Shown: in pieces, positions 52,771 to 63,886 of the stretch
How positions within the stretch are numbered: position 1 is the stretch's first letter
Layout of the letters: the number at the start of each line of letters is the position of its first letter
Source: Bradyrhizobium guangxiense
Lineage (GTDB): Bacteria; Pseudomonadota; Alphaproteobacteria; Rhizobiales; Xanthobacteraceae
Direction: 5' to 3'
DNA length: 64,000 nt
Assembly: GCF_004114915.1 (NCBI RefSeq)
Contig: NZ_CP022219.1
Span: 3,750,501 to 3,814,500 of the forward strand
Notes under the pieces: generated by a model
Database searches by the model: none
What the model was told of the DNA's origin: nothing
What the model saw: only the letters and a program-made list of their open reading frames with translations
Translations under genes and position numbers: made by a program

Positions 52771-54192
52771 ATGCCCTCCGCCCCCATCGAGCACGCCGAC
52801 GGCCTGCCGCAGCCGCAGCGCAACCAGGCGGTGCTGACGATCGCGCTCGGCATCATCATGGCGGTCGTCGACAGCGCCATTGCCAATGTCGCGCTGCCGA
52901 CCATCGCGGCCGACCTGGATGCGAGTCCGGCCTTTTCGATCTGGATCGTCAACGGCTACCAGCTCGCGATCACGATCTCGCTGCTGCCGCTGGCCTCGCT
53001 CGGCGAGATCGTCGGCTATCGCCGCGTCTATCTGGTCGGGCTGGTGCTGTTCACGCTGGCGTCCGCCTTCTGCGCGCTGGCGCATACGCTGCCACTGCTG
53101 ACGGTCGCGCGCATCATCCAGGGCTTTGGCGCCGCCGGCATCATGAGTGTCAACTCGGCGCTGGTGCGCTTCACCTATCCGCGCAGCCAGCTCGGCCGCG
53201 GCATCGGTCTCAACGCGCTTGTCGTCGCGTTCTCCGCTGCAATCGGCCCGACCCTTGCTGCGGGCATCCTCGCGATCGGAAGCTGGCCCTGGCTGTTCGC
53301 CATCAACGTGCCGCTCGGTGCGGTGACGTTGTTGCTGGGCCTGCGCAGCCTGCCGCACACCAGGCCCGCCAGCCATTCGTTCGACTGGCAGAGCGCGGGG
53401 CTGTCCGCGATCACGTTCGGCGTCGGCATCGCCGCGGTCGACAGCGTCGGTCATGGCGGGGCAGCGGTCACCTGCCTGATCCAGTTCGCCATCGCTCTCC
53501 TCGCCGGTGCGCTGCTGATCTACCGCGAGACCCACATGACCTCGCCGCTCTTGCCGGTCGACCTGTTGCGCATCCCGGTGTTCGCGCTGTCGATTGCGAC
53601 CTCGATTGCCTCGTTCTGCGGACAGATGCTCGCCTTCGTCGCGATCCCCTTCTATCTCCAGAGCCGCTTCGGCTATTCGGCGGTGCATATGGGCCTCTTG
53701 ATCACGCCATGGCCGATCGCGGTGGCGTTCGCAGCGCCGCTGGCCGGCCGCCTGGTCGAGCGTTATCCGGCCGGCCTGCTCGGCGGCATCGGGCTCACTC
53801 TTTTCGCGTGCGGCCTTGCCGCGCTCGCCTTCCTGCCCACAGAGCCGGCGCCGTTCGACGTGATCTGGCGCATGGCGCTGGCGGGCGCCGGGTTCGGTCT
53901 GTTCCAGACGCCCAACAACCGCACCATGATCGCCGCAGCCCCACGGGAGCGTGCCGGCGGCGCCAGCGGCATGCTGGGCACGGCGCGCCTGCTCGGCCAG
54001 ACCACGGGCGCCGCACTCGTGGCGCTGCTGCTTGGCCGGTATCCGACCGACGGCACCAGGCTGGCACTCCTCGCAGGCGTCGGATTTGCACTCTGCGGAG
54101 CGTTGCTCAGCATGCTGCGGCTGTCCCCGGCCGGCGCGCGCGGCGCCGAGCACGTCCGGGTGCAGGACGATCAGCGCCTGCGGGGCGACTGA
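52771..54192 (+). CDS. MFS drug exporter, DHA2/EmrB-QacA type
   Basis: A 473-residue transporter with about 14 hydrophobic segments. The helix-1 motif AVVDSAIANVALPTIAADLD and helix-5 LVVAFSAAIGPTLAAGIL (antiporter motif C) identify the DHA2 drug:H+ family. Other features are WIVNGYQLAI, GFGAAGIMSVNSALVRF and RLLGQTTGAALVALLLG. No HlyD-type adaptor gene is adjacent, so it may act alone. No clear ribosome site lies before the ATG at 52771. A shared terminator follows. Confidence 0.9.
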   Translation: MPSAPIEHADGLPQPQRNQAVLTIALGIIMAVVDSAIANVALPTIAADLDASPAFSIWIVNGYQLAITISLLPLASLGEIVGYRRVYLVGLVLFTLASAFCALAHTLPLLTVARIIQGFGAAGIMSVNSALVRFTYPRSQLGRGIGLNALVVAFSAAIGPTLAAGILAIGSWPWLFAINVPLGAVTLLLGLRSLPHTRPASHSFDWQSAGLSAITFGVGIAAVDSVGHGGAAVTCLIQFAIALLAGALLIYRETHMTSPLLPVDLLRIPVFALSIATSIASFCGQMLAFVAIPFYLQSRFGYSAVHMGLLITPWPIAVAFAAPLAGRLVERYPAGLLGGIGLTLFACGLAALAFLPTEPAPFDVIWRMALAGAGFGLFQTPNNRTMIAAAPRERAGGASGMLGTARLLGQTTGAALVALLLGRYPTDGTRLALLAGVGFALCGALLSMLRLSPAGARGAEHVRVQDDQRLRGD

Positions 54193-54224
54193 GGCCGGTT
54201 CACGGTACGGATGGCGAACAACAA

Positions 54225-54250
54225 AAAGGCCGGCTTCACAGCCGGCCTTT
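54225..54250. terminator. Bidirectional terminator between MFS and clpA
   Basis: A 10-base perfect stem AAAGGCCGGC/GCCGGCCTTT has a six-base loop. A-rich sequence before and T-rich sequence after let it serve the MFS gene on the plus strand and clpA on the minus strand. Confidence 0.87.
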
Positions 54251-54271
54251 CGATTGATGATGCGCTCGGGA

Positions 54272-56680
<2,409 letters not shown>

Positions 56681-56967
56681 TCGCGTCCTCTATGGCCCCC
56701 ACCATCATGGTCGTGATCGCCCGGTCAGGCAACAACAACCTTTGTCACATATAGTTATACAAGACCGCGGCGAAAGACCGGTTCCGCGACTCGGCGGCTC
56801 CACGCTTGCGGTACTTTTTGATGCAAAACCCGTTCCGAATTGGGCAGGAGCGGCGCCGGTGGCGAATTCCGTAGTTTTGTCGATCGCGACAGACGTCGTC
56901 GGCGCAGGCGTCGCGCGACGCTTACACTGCGACTTGCTCGAGGGCCGGCATCAAACGCGCCGCAAGA

Positions 56968-57300
56968 TTACTTCTTTTCCATCACACATTGCAGCGGATG
57001 CTGGTGCTTGCGGGCGAAATCCATCACCTGTGTCACCTTGGTCTCGGCAATCTCGTAGGTGAACACGCCGCACTCCCCGATGCCGTGATGATGGACATGC
57101 AGCATGATCTTGGTCGCCGCCTCGACGTCCTTGTTGAAGAACTTCTCCAGTACATGGACGACGAATTCCATCGGCGTGTAGTCGTCGTTCAGGATCAGCA
57201 CGCGATAGAGGTTCGGTCGTTTGGTCTTCGGCTTGACCTTGGTGATGACCGAAGTGTTCGGGCCCGTCGGGCTGCCCGAACGGTTCTCGTCATTGCTCAT
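56968..57300 (-). CDS. clpS: ClpS adaptor (N-end rule)
   Basis: A 110-residue adaptor that hands N-degron substrates to ClpA. An unstructured N-terminal tail (to about residue 28) precedes the core: [20 protein letters not shown] (substrate pocket Asn-Asp), [20 protein letters not shown] and [15 protein letters not shown]. The ATG at 57300 gives the usual MSNDEN start; the longer frame to 57591 is not supported. The clpS-clpA spacer (56681-56967) shows no other gene. Confidence 0.95.
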   Translation of the reverse strand: MSNDENRSGSPTGPNTSVITKVKPKTKRPNLYRVLILNDDYTPMEFVVHVLEKFFNKDVEAATKIMLHVHHHGIGECGVFTYEIAETKVTQVMDFARKHQHPLQCVMEKK

Positions 57301-57468
57301 ACGAGGAGCATAGGCAGCGGCTGGCGCGGACAGGTCAAGTCTGGAAGTCAATTGCGGCATGGCACAGGCGTTCAAATTCCCCACGGAAGCGAATGGCGGT
57401 TGCCTCGCGACTCCACCCTTCGGAGCTCCGCGCAGGCGCGCCGCCTTATTGGATCGCCGCTCCCGACA

Positions 57469-57610
57469 GATCCGGTCCGGACCGGATCGTTCGCCAGCAA
57501 TATGGGCCTCCCCCCGGCTCGCCGCAAGCGTGCGAAGGTCCGACCGATGGCCGCGGCAGTCCCGATTCCTGGTCCGGGCGATCCGGACCAAGGTTAATCA
57601 ATCCGGACCG
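57469..57610. repeat. Cluster of CCGGACC palindromes
   Basis: A perfect 20-base palindrome, GATCCGGTCCGGACCGGATC (57469-57488), is followed by TGGTCCGG-N5-CCGGACCA (57570-57590) and a third CCGGACC (57603-57609), then TTGACA at 57613. The cluster occupies most of the gene-free gap 57301-57741 between clpS and the TadG-like pseudogene. I see no coding frame of merit there. An operator region is possible. Confidence 0.65.
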
Positions 57611-57741
57611 ATTTGACAAAAATTTATGCCCAATTCGCTTAGAACATGTTGAGCAGGAACTTGGCTCTTCGACGCAGCCATGACCGTTCGGCTCCGGGCA
57701 CCCCGGTCTTCTACGGTCCAGTTTACCGAGGATTCAAGGGC

Positions 57742-58360
57742 ATGGCGCGAAACCGGGCAAAACCACGGATTTCGGCGATCGTCATGTTTCGCGCGCCGCC
57801 AGATGGCGGCGATGCAGAGGACCACGAAGAATCCGGTCGATCAAGCTCAGCGCGCTCGTGAAGGCCGATGGCGACGTCTGCATCTCGATCGTTCTGTTCC
57901 CCAAGGACGTCAATGTCGGTGCCATCAACCGCAATTAGAGCCCGATCGATTTCAGCGATTGGGATGCCGCCAACGGCAGCTGCACTTGCACGTCCGGCAA
58001 CGCCTACAACTGCAACACGTGAAAGTCGACGCCGGCGAGCGGCAATGCAGGAACGCTTTTCCTGGCTAAGCAGTACTCCTCCGGCAGCTCGTCCTATCTG
58101 TAACCGATCATGCCGCTGAGCTACGATTGGAGTTCGCTGAGCCGCATCGACGCGGTGAAGCGCAGGGGCAACACCTACCAGGGGCATTGGCCTCGCCTGG
58201 GAGCGGGGTGACGCTGTCGACGGGCGATCCAAACCTGAGCGTGCTGCAATATTGCGCCAGCAGCACCGACAAGTTCTACCTGGTCACGTCGGCCAGCCAG
58301 ACCGTCTCGGTGTTCAAGGACATCGGCACCTCGCTGTCGAAGCTGCGCGTGGCGCGCTGA
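57742..58360 (+). pseudogene. Decayed TadG-like pilus assembly protein (von Willebrand type)
   Basis: The plus strand carries broken pieces of a TadE/TadG-type Flp pilus protein. The N-terminal MARNRAKPRISAIV resembles the ARNRGGN entry, then ALVKADGDVCISIVLFPKDVNVGAIN and DFSDWDAANGSCTC match its VWA region. PLSYDWSSLS follows, and the C-terminal FKDIGTSLSKLRVAR matches the usual end. In-frame stops occur at 57936 (TAG), 58020 (TGA) and 58101 (TAA), and a frameshift lies near 58183. Much of the expected protein (normally over 400 residues) is missing. No other tad genes are nearby. Confidence 0.75.
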
Positions 58361-58383
58361 CGGATCCACCGTGCGCAAACAAA

Positions 58384-58408
58384 AAGCCCGGCTGGTCCAG
58401 CCGGGCTT
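58384..58408 (-). terminator. Terminator of the phasin gene
   Basis: AAGCCCGGCT/AGCCGGGCTT with a five-base loop. On the minus strand it is followed by a T run (TTTTTGTTTG). It lies 28 bases after the phasin stop. Confidence 0.85.
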
Positions 58409-58435
58409 CTCGATTCCAGGATGTCCCGAAAAACG

Positions 58436-58774
58436 TTACTGGGCAGCAGGGGTGAACTTCGAGACGATGGTCTCGACCGGCTTGAATGCCTGCTTGGCAA
58501 GGTCGCTATAGAGCCCGGCGATCTTCTGCGATTCCGCAACGAAGGTCTCGTAGGCGGAGCGCGCGAAGTCGGTCTGCGCTTCCATGGCCTTGTCCAGCGA
58601 CTTCACGCCGGAAAGCTTCTCGACGAAGGACTTGGTGTCTTCGAACGACTTCTTGGTGTAGTCGCCATAGGCACTGGCGATCGCCTGGAGGCCGTGCTGC
58701 ACCGAGGTCGCGGAAGCAACGCACTGCTCGAACTGCTCTTTCCCGTAGTTCTGGAAGTCTTCAACCTTGAACAT
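58436..58774 (-). CDS. Phasin family protein
   Basis: A 112-residue, almost wholly helical amphipathic protein: FQNYGKEQFEQCVASATSVQ, AYGDYTKKSFEDTKSFVEKL and SAYETFVAESQKIAGLYSDL. This is the phasin_2 pattern; such proteins coat polyhydroxybutyrate granules. AAAGGA precedes the ATG at 58774; the longer frame to 58891 runs through a probable operator. Two TGC-N3-GCA palindromes upstream suggest PhaR-type repression. Confidence 0.87.
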   Translation of the reverse strand: MFKVEDFQNYGKEQFEQCVASATSVQHGLQAIASAYGDYTKKSFEDTKSFVEKLSGVKSLDKAMEAQTDFARSAYETFVAESQKIAGLYSDLAKQAFKPVETIVSKFTPAAQ

Positions 58775-58833
58775 TTCGGAATCCTTTTCCCTGGCTCTCG
58801 TCGGAAGCCCCGGCTCCCTGACTCTGCCCACAA

Positions 58834-58880
58834 TTAGTGCAACGCACAAAAAAGTCAAGAATCTTTGTGCGACGCACAAA
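58834..58880. promoter_or_regulatory. Paired palindromes upstream of the phasin gene (PhaR-like sites)
   Basis: TTTGTGC-GAC-GCACAAA (58864-58880) is a perfect 7-3-7 palindrome. TTAGTGC-AAC-GCACAAA (58834-58850) differs at one arm base. The centres lie 30 bases apart, about three helical turns, on the same face of the DNA. TGC-rich palindromes are the known type of site for the PHB-responsive repressor PhaR. Confidence 0.65.
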
Positions 58881-59161
58881 ATCAGACGCAATTCGCTGAG
58901 ATTCCCGGGGTTTCCCGCAAGGGTTCTTTAAGCTTTTGGAAACCGCGGCCCCCTACCTTGATTCCCTGGACGTGTTCAGCTTCCGCAGACGGTCAAAAGC
59001 CGTTTGAGAACATCACCTTAGCCAGAACAGCGGCTCAGGCCCAACGTCCCCCGCGGCGAACACCAGCGGAGGGACAGCCTGAGCAGGTCATGATCCCGGG
59101 TCGATGGGCACAATTTCGCCTCACGAGCCGGTGATCTAGTCAGAAACGGGGACGGGGTTCC

Positions 59162-61000
59162 ATGCTTCGTAAAAACTTGTCTTCCTCGCGCTTGGCGCGG
59201 GTTGGCGTTTTCGGGCTTCTTACGGTCACCACCGCGGTCATCTTCACCACCGATGCCGCCGAGGCGCGGCGCCATCGCCGCCACTACGCGCACCACCGGG
59301 TGCAGCGCGATGTATCCGAGAGTTCGAGCCCGAAATTCGCGTCGATCATCGTCGACGGCAATTCCGGCGCAGTGCTGCAGGCTACGAGCCCCGACGGGAT
59401 CCGCCACCCCGCCTCGCTGACCAAGATCATGACGCTCTATCTGCTGTTCGAGCGCCTCGAGTCCGGCAAGATGAAGCTGGACACCGAGATGCCGGTGTCC
59501 CAGCACGCCGCCGATCAGGATCCGACCAAGCTCAACCTCCGTGCCGGCCAGACCATCCGTGTCGAGGACGCGATCAAGGGTCTCGTCACCCGTTCCGCCA
59601 ACGACGCCGCGGTGGTCATCGCCGAAGCGATCGCCGGCGACGAGGACGACTTCGCCCAGATGATGACGCGCAAGGCGCGCGCGCTCGGCATGTCCAGGAC
59701 CGTCTATCGCAACGCCAACGGGCTCCCCAACGACGAGCAGGTGACGACCGCGCGCGACCAAGCCACGCTCGGGCGCGCCATCCAGGAGCGCTTCCCGCGC
59801 TACTATCGCTATTTTGCGACCTCCACGTTCAATTGGCGTGGACAGTCGATCCGCAATCACAACCACCTGCTCGGCAGCGTCGAGGGCGTGGACGGCATCA
59901 AGACCGGCTACACCCGCGCCTCCGGCTTCAATCTCGTCAGCTCGATGCGCCGCGGCAACCGCCATCTGATCGGCGTGGTGCTCGGCGGCCGCAGCGGCGG
60001 CTCGCGCGATGCCATCATGCGCAACCTGCTCGCGGAGAATCTCGAGAAGGGGGCGACCGTCCACACCGTTGCCGCGGTCACCGAGCGCAATGGCGCTGAC
60101 GCCGCGACAGAGGTTGCCGACGCCTCGGATACGCCGCCAGCCCGTCCCGCGCCGGTCCAGGCCGCGGCCCCTGCTCCCGAGTCGGCCCCGTCCCGCCTCG
60201 CCGCCCGCCTCTCGACACTTGCCGCGGCGACGGCCGCGGTGCCGCCGGCCCCGACCAGGCCGGAAGCCAAGCCCGAGGTTCGGCCGACGGAATCCAAGAT
60301 CGAGCCGGCGCCGCTCACCAATGGCGTGATCTCGAGCCAACCGCTCTCCATCATCCCCGGCTCGTCCGAGCCGATGAAGCCCGTCCGGGTCAAGACGGTT
60401 CAGGTCAAGGCCGGTGCCGTGAAGGTCGCCTCCGCCGCTCCCACCCAAGTCGCCCCACCCGTCACAAGCGCCATTCCGTCCCGTTCCGACGTCGCGGAAA
60501 CCTCCGGCGCCGTCGTCGCCCGGGCTGATCTCATCAACAAGCCCGAGATCGTCAGCCAACCGGAAACGCCGAAGGCCGAGGTCGCCCGCACCGAGTTGCC
60601 GCGGCAGCCGGCAGGCTTCGGCACCGGCAATGGCATCCTCGGGGTGCTGCCGGCCGCAACGGCCGCCGCGCCCGCCCCGGCGGCTCCGAAGCTCGCCTCC
60701 GCCGATCCGACGCCGGTCCAGATGAGCGCCACCACCAAGCCGGCCGTCACCCACAGCGGCTGGATCGTCCAGGTCGGCGCGCTCGAGAGCGAGAACGAAG
60801 CCCAGCAGCGTATCGACGCTGCGCGCAGCTCGGCCCGCGGCCTGCTCAGCAAGGCCGATCCGTTCACCGAGCCCGTCGTCGCCAAGGACAATCGCAAGCT
60901 CTACCGCGCCCGCTTCGCCGGGCTCGAGCGCGACCAAGCCGAAGCGGTCTGCCGCGCCCTGAAGCGCGCCGACATCTCCTGCATCACCGTGCGCAACTGA
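59162..61000 (+). CDS. D-alanyl-D-alanine carboxypeptidase with SPOR domain
   Basis: A 612-residue low-molecular-weight PBP (DacA/DacC type). After a signal segment (GVFGLLTVTTAVIFTTDAA) come the penicillin-binding motifs SLTK (HPASLTKIMTLY), SAN (TRSANDAAVV) and KTG (GIKTGYTRASG). A long Pro/Ala-rich linker (about 310-520) leads to a C-terminal SPOR domain (SGWIVQVGALESENEAQQRI, LYRARFAGLERDQAEAVCRA). It trims the terminal D-Ala from pentapeptides; SPOR should bring it to division sites. A terminator follows. Confidence 0.94.
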   Translation: MLRKNLSSSRLARVGVFGLLTVTTAVIFTTDAAEARRHRRHYAHHRVQRDVSESSSPKFASIIVDGNSGAVLQATSPDGIRHPASLTKIMTLYLLFERLESGKMKLDTEMPVSQHAADQDPTKLNLRAGQTIRVEDAIKGLVTRSANDAAVVIAEAIAGDEDDFAQMMTRKARALGMSRTVYRNANGLPNDEQVTTARDQATLGRAIQERFPRYYRYFATSTFNWRGQSIRNHNHLLGSVEGVDGIKTGYTRASGFNLVSSMRRGNRHLIGVVLGGRSGGSRDAIMRNLLAENLEKGATVHTVAAVTERNGADAATEVADASDTPPARPAPVQAAAPAPESAPSRLAARLSTLAAATAAVPPAPTRPEAKPEVRPTESKIEPAPLTNGVISSQPLSIIPGSSEPMKPVRVKTVQVKAGAVKVASAAPTQVAPPVTSAIPSRSDVAETSGAVVARADLINKPEIVSQPETPKAEVARTELPRQPAGFGTGNGILGVLPAATAAAPAPAAPKLASADPTPVQMSATTKPAVTHSGWIVQVGALESENEAQQRIDAARSSARGLLSKADPFTEPVVAKDNRKLYRARFAGLERDQAEAVCRALKRADISCITVRN

Positions 61001-61021
61001 TCTCCTTCCCCATTGCAAACC

Positions 61022-61055
61022 AAATGCCCGCGCCCTGCGCGGGCATTTTCGTTTT
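61022..61055 (+). terminator. Rho-independent terminator of the D,D-carboxypeptidase gene
   Basis: AAATGCCCGCG/CGCGGGCATTT, an 11-base perfect stem with a CCCTG loop, is followed by TCGTTTT. It starts 22 bases after the stop codon. Confidence 0.9.
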
Positions 61056-61222
61056 GGGGACGCGATCACGACGAGACTGTGCCGCGACAACCTCTCGTCA
61101 AGAATTTACGGTTAAAACTTTGCTCAAGGGATCGACCACGCCGAAATGGCGGGCATCGGGGCGACGGCAAACGGAGCAAGCGGAGCTCACACGGTACGGG
61201 CGTTTGTGGCGTGGTGCCGGAG

Positions 61223-61948
61223 TCAGCTGTTATGCGTACGAAGCAGAGTATCCTTGGCCTCGTTTACCCGGGCAGCGAGATAGTTCGAGCCCCCCTGGTC
61301 GGGATGGAGTTTCTTCATCAGGGACTTGTGCGCCCGGCTGATGTCGTCACGCCCCGCCCCCGGTTGCAAGCCAAGGATCTGATAGGCCTCCTCCGCCGTC
61401 ATTTTGCCGCTCGTCGCCGTGCGGCGCTGCCCCCCTGCCGCGTCGCCCTGCGCGTTCTGACGCCAAGCGGGAAACCGGCGGTCCAGATAGCTTTCAAGTA
61501 AAGCCACGCTCTCGGCGTCGAACGTCGGGACCATGGCCAGCAGGCCCGCGAGATCGAACTCGCCGAGATCGCGCCCGGCGTGAGGGCCGGCGACGATCTG
61601 TCCGCCAAGCTGGCCGGAGTCGTGGTCGAGCCGCATGTCGAGGAATTGCGAGCGCACGCGTGAGGTCTGTCCTGACGCGGGCGCAGCGCCGCCGCCGAAC
61701 AGCCCGCCGACATTGCCGAAGCCAGCGTTTGCCAGCGGTGTCCAGCCCAGGAGCCCGGCGCCGAAAAACCCGAGCGGGATCGCCACCACCAGCTCGCCGC
61801 GCAAGCCCGTGAACGCTGCGATCGCCAGCGCCAGCACGCCGCCTCCGAATCTGATGGCGCGTGCCAGCACCACCGGGTTGGCGGCGCGGAACATCTGGAG
61901 CAGCAGATAAAGCGTGATAACGGCAAGGGCGCCGGCAATCAGAGTCAT
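61223..61948 (-). CDS. Membrane-anchored J-domain protein
   Basis: A 241-residue protein. Two hydrophobic segments lie at residues 1-20 and about 30-70, and a Gly/Ala-rich stretch follows. The central soluble part contains FLDMRLDHDSGQLGGQIVAG and LLESYLDRRFPAWR. A J-domain forms the last ~60 residues: EEAYQILGLQPGAGRDDISR and the HPD motif in KLHPDQGGSNYLAARVNEAK. This is the C-terminal-J layout of DjlC/Tim14-like co-chaperones recruiting DnaK to the membrane. Its client is unknown. Confidence 0.87.
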   Translation of the reverse strand: MTLIAGALAVITLYLLLQMFRAANPVVLARAIRFGGGVLALAIAAFTGLRGELVVAIPLGFFGAGLLGWTPLANAGFGNVGGLFGGGAAPASGQTSRVRSQFLDMRLDHDSGQLGGQIVAGPHAGRDLGEFDLAGLLAMVPTFDAESVALLESYLDRRFPAWRQNAQGDAAGGQRRTATSGKMTAEEAYQILGLQPGAGRDDISRAHKSLMKKLHPDQGGSNYLAARVNEAKDTLLRTHNS

Positions 61949-62020
61949 GCCCCGAATATAGTCGCCCTCGCGGCAAAATGCATCGCATGCGCGCCGCCGC
62001 GCGCCAGGACGGCCCGAGCG

Positions 62021-62770
62021 CTATTTCATCTGGCCGATCAGCTTCGCCGCACCGCTCGCGGTCTTCGCCAGTTTCAACAATGCCTCGCGGCCGCCGGCAG
62101 CATAGGCCGCGGCCGCCCGCAGCAGCTCGCGCAGCTGCGCCGCCGCGCCGGGATCGAACCGGCACCAGGCACCGCCGGTCAGGCGCGCGATCTCGCGAAA
62201 GGCCTGCTCGGCGACGGCGTCATGGCCTTCCTGAAACACGAACACCGGCACCTTGAGCATGCCGAGCTCGCCGGCCTTGGCGCAGAGCTCGTCGACCTTC
62301 TCCTCCATGGCATCGCCGACGAAGACGACGGCGCGCACGCCCGATGCGACCGCTTCGCGCCGCGCCTCCGTCAGCACCTTGCCGATCTGGGTATCGCCGC
62401 CGCGGCAATCGATCTTGCTCATCAACGCCGCGAGCCTGTCGCTGTCGGAGATCCACCCCGTGGCGCGGCACTCGTTCAGACCGCGATAGTAAACGAGACG
62501 GATATCGAGACTGCCGAGCGCCGCGGTCTCGCGAAACATGTCGGCCTGAAGCGCGCAGGCCATGTCCCAGGTGGGCTGACGGCTCATCGTCGCATCCAAG
62601 GCGAAGATCAGCCGGCCCTTCGCGCCCGGTGCATGGGGAGACAGCGCCCGCGCCTTGGCGACGAAAGCGGCAATGTCATCCGCGGTCGACGTTGCGGCCT
62701 GCGGCACCGCGCCGCCCGCTTGCGCCGAGACGGCATCGCCGCGGCGCGGCTTGATGGGTTCGCCCGACAT
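62021..62770 (-). CDS. VWA domain-containing protein
   Basis: A 249-residue soluble protein with a von Willebrand A fold. RLIFALDATMSRQPTWD stands for the MIDAS motif as DxTxS, a variant of DxSxS. ECRATGWISDSDRLAALM, GGDTQIGKVLTEA and VRAVVFVGDAMEEKVDEL follow. A C-terminal helical stretch (AAAYAAGGREALLKLAKTAS) ends the protein. It probably mediates a metal-dependent protein interaction. The J-domain gene lies downstream; no partner ATPase is adjacent. Confidence 0.82.
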   Translation of the reverse strand: MSGEPIKPRRGDAVSAQAGGAVPQAATSTADDIAAFVAKARALSPHAPGAKGRLIFALDATMSRQPTWDMACALQADMFRETAALGSLDIRLVYYRGLNECRATGWISDSDRLAALMSKIDCRGGDTQIGKVLTEARREAVASGVRAVVFVGDAMEEKVDELCAKAGELGMLKVPVFVFQEGHDAVAEQAFREIARLTGGAWCRFDPGAAAQLRELLRAAAAYAAGGREALLKLAKTASGAAKLIGQMK

Positions 62771-62828
62771 CTCTTGACCCTGCGTGGGCAGCTAATGTGG
62801 TCAGCGCGGGCGGGCCGGTCAATGTGCA

Positions 62829-62859
62829 AAGCCCCCGCGGGCGGAGCCGGCGGAGGCTT
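62829..62859 (-). terminator. Terminator of the alpha/beta hydrolase gene
   Basis: On the minus strand AAGCCTCCGC pairs with GCGGGGGCTT (one T-G pair) around an 11-base loop. It lies 52 bases after the hydrolase stop; no long T run follows. Confidence 0.55.
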
Positions 62860-62910
62860 GTAACCAACCATGCGGAAGACGCCGACGCCAAGGCGTCAGC
62901 CGTCGAGGCG

Positions 62911-63771
62911 TCAGCTCTTGGCAGGCGCCATCAGCGCGACCGGCCCGGGCTCAAGGATCTTGGGCGGGGACGATTGCGTGTCGACCGGCGCGATCTCGCT
63001 GTCCGTCACGCTCAGGAATTTGTCGAGCATGCTCTGGATCGAGCTCTTGGCGACATCCGGGCCGGTGTCGCGCATGTCGTTATGCTGGAATTCGGTCTTG
63101 ACGACCTGGATGCCCGCCTTCTCGCATTCCTCGTCGGACGGGATCACGCCTGCATCGGTCTTGAACTGCGGATCCTGCGAGCGGAACGACAGGATCTTGA
63201 ACTTGCCGGCGGTGACGAAGGGCACGCGCAGATTGTCGAGCGTGACGACCTTCTTGACCTCGTCCGGATACTGCTTGGCGAAATACATGGTGATGTCGCC
63301 GCCCATGGAGTGGCCGACCATCGTCACCTTGGCGTAATCGGCGTTGGGCTGAACCTTCTTCATCTCCTGCATCGCGAGATGGATGTTGGCGACGCCGCGC
63401 AGGATCTGCGGCAGCCGGCCGACATAGAGCTCACCGGGCTTGGTGACCATCGGAGGATCGGTCGGCAAATCGTGCTGCGGGCTCACGACCATATAGCCGC
63501 GCGCAGCGAAGATGTTGGCGAGGAAGCCGTACTCGGTGTTCTTGACGGTGTTGCCGTGATTGATCACTGCGACCGGCAGCGTGATCATGCCGGCATTGGC
63601 CTGCATTTCCTTGTCGCGGCGCACCGCGATATCGACAGGCACGGGACGGTTGTCGCGCGAGGCATCGTAGAAGGTGATGGTCTCGTGCTTGATCGCCCAC
63701 TTGCTCGCCGTGAAATAGGCGACGCCGCAGAGGGCACTGACCGAAACCAGAACGGCAATTCCACGCTTCAT
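62911..63771 (-). CDS. Alpha/beta hydrolase, exported or membrane-anchored
   Basis: A 286-residue protein with an N-terminal signal or anchor (GIAVLVSVSALCGVAYFTAS). The hydrolase core has VAVINHGNTVKN (oxyanion strand), GYMVVSPQHDLPTD and the nucleophile elbow VTMVGHSMGGDITMYFA (GHSMG). The charge-relay histidine may lie in EFQHNDMRD. It is probably an esterase or lipase in the periplasm. GAGGACG precedes the ATG at 63771. The 229 bases from here to the window end hold no gene that I can see. Confidence 0.85.
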   Translation of the reverse strand: MKRGIAVLVSVSALCGVAYFTASKWAIKHETITFYDASRDNRPVPVDIAVRRDKEMQANAGMITLPVAVINHGNTVKNTEYGFLANIFAARGYMVVSPQHDLPTDPPMVTKPGELYVGRLPQILRGVANIHLAMQEMKKVQPNADYAKVTMVGHSMGGDITMYFAKQYPDEVKKVVTLDNLRVPFVTAGKFKILSFRSQDPQFKTDAGVIPSDEECEKAGIQVVKTEFQHNDMRDTGPDVAKSSIQSMLDKFLSVTDSEIAPVDTQSSPPKILEPGPVALMAPAKS

Positions 63772-63868
63772 TTTCGTCCTCAGCCTCAGGCGCTTGCGGC
63801 CTGAATCCCTGTTGAAAATCGTGTTCTTCCGGGGCTCTTCGTCCCCTTGTCGCCTATTCCCTAATATA

Positions 63869-63886
63869 TGTCACAGGCGCGTGACA
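63869..63886. promoter_or_regulatory. Inverted repeat TGTCAC-N6-GTGACA
   Basis: A 6-6-6 inverted repeat about 100 bases before the alpha/beta hydrolase start, in otherwise AT-richer sequence. It could be an operator, but the cognate regulator is unknown. Confidence 0.3.

Noticed and set aside
57642..57660. GAAC repeated at 57642 and 57657, resembling an SOS (LexA) box
   Set aside because: The alphaproteobacterial LexA box is GTTC-N7-GTTC; here the spacing is 11, and the following gene is a pseudogene.
59018..61090. A 690-codon minus-strand frame opposite the D,D-carboxypeptidase gene
   Set aside because: It is the antisense shadow of a gene with all penicillin-binding motifs and a SPOR domain; the minus product is low-complexity and lacks motifs.
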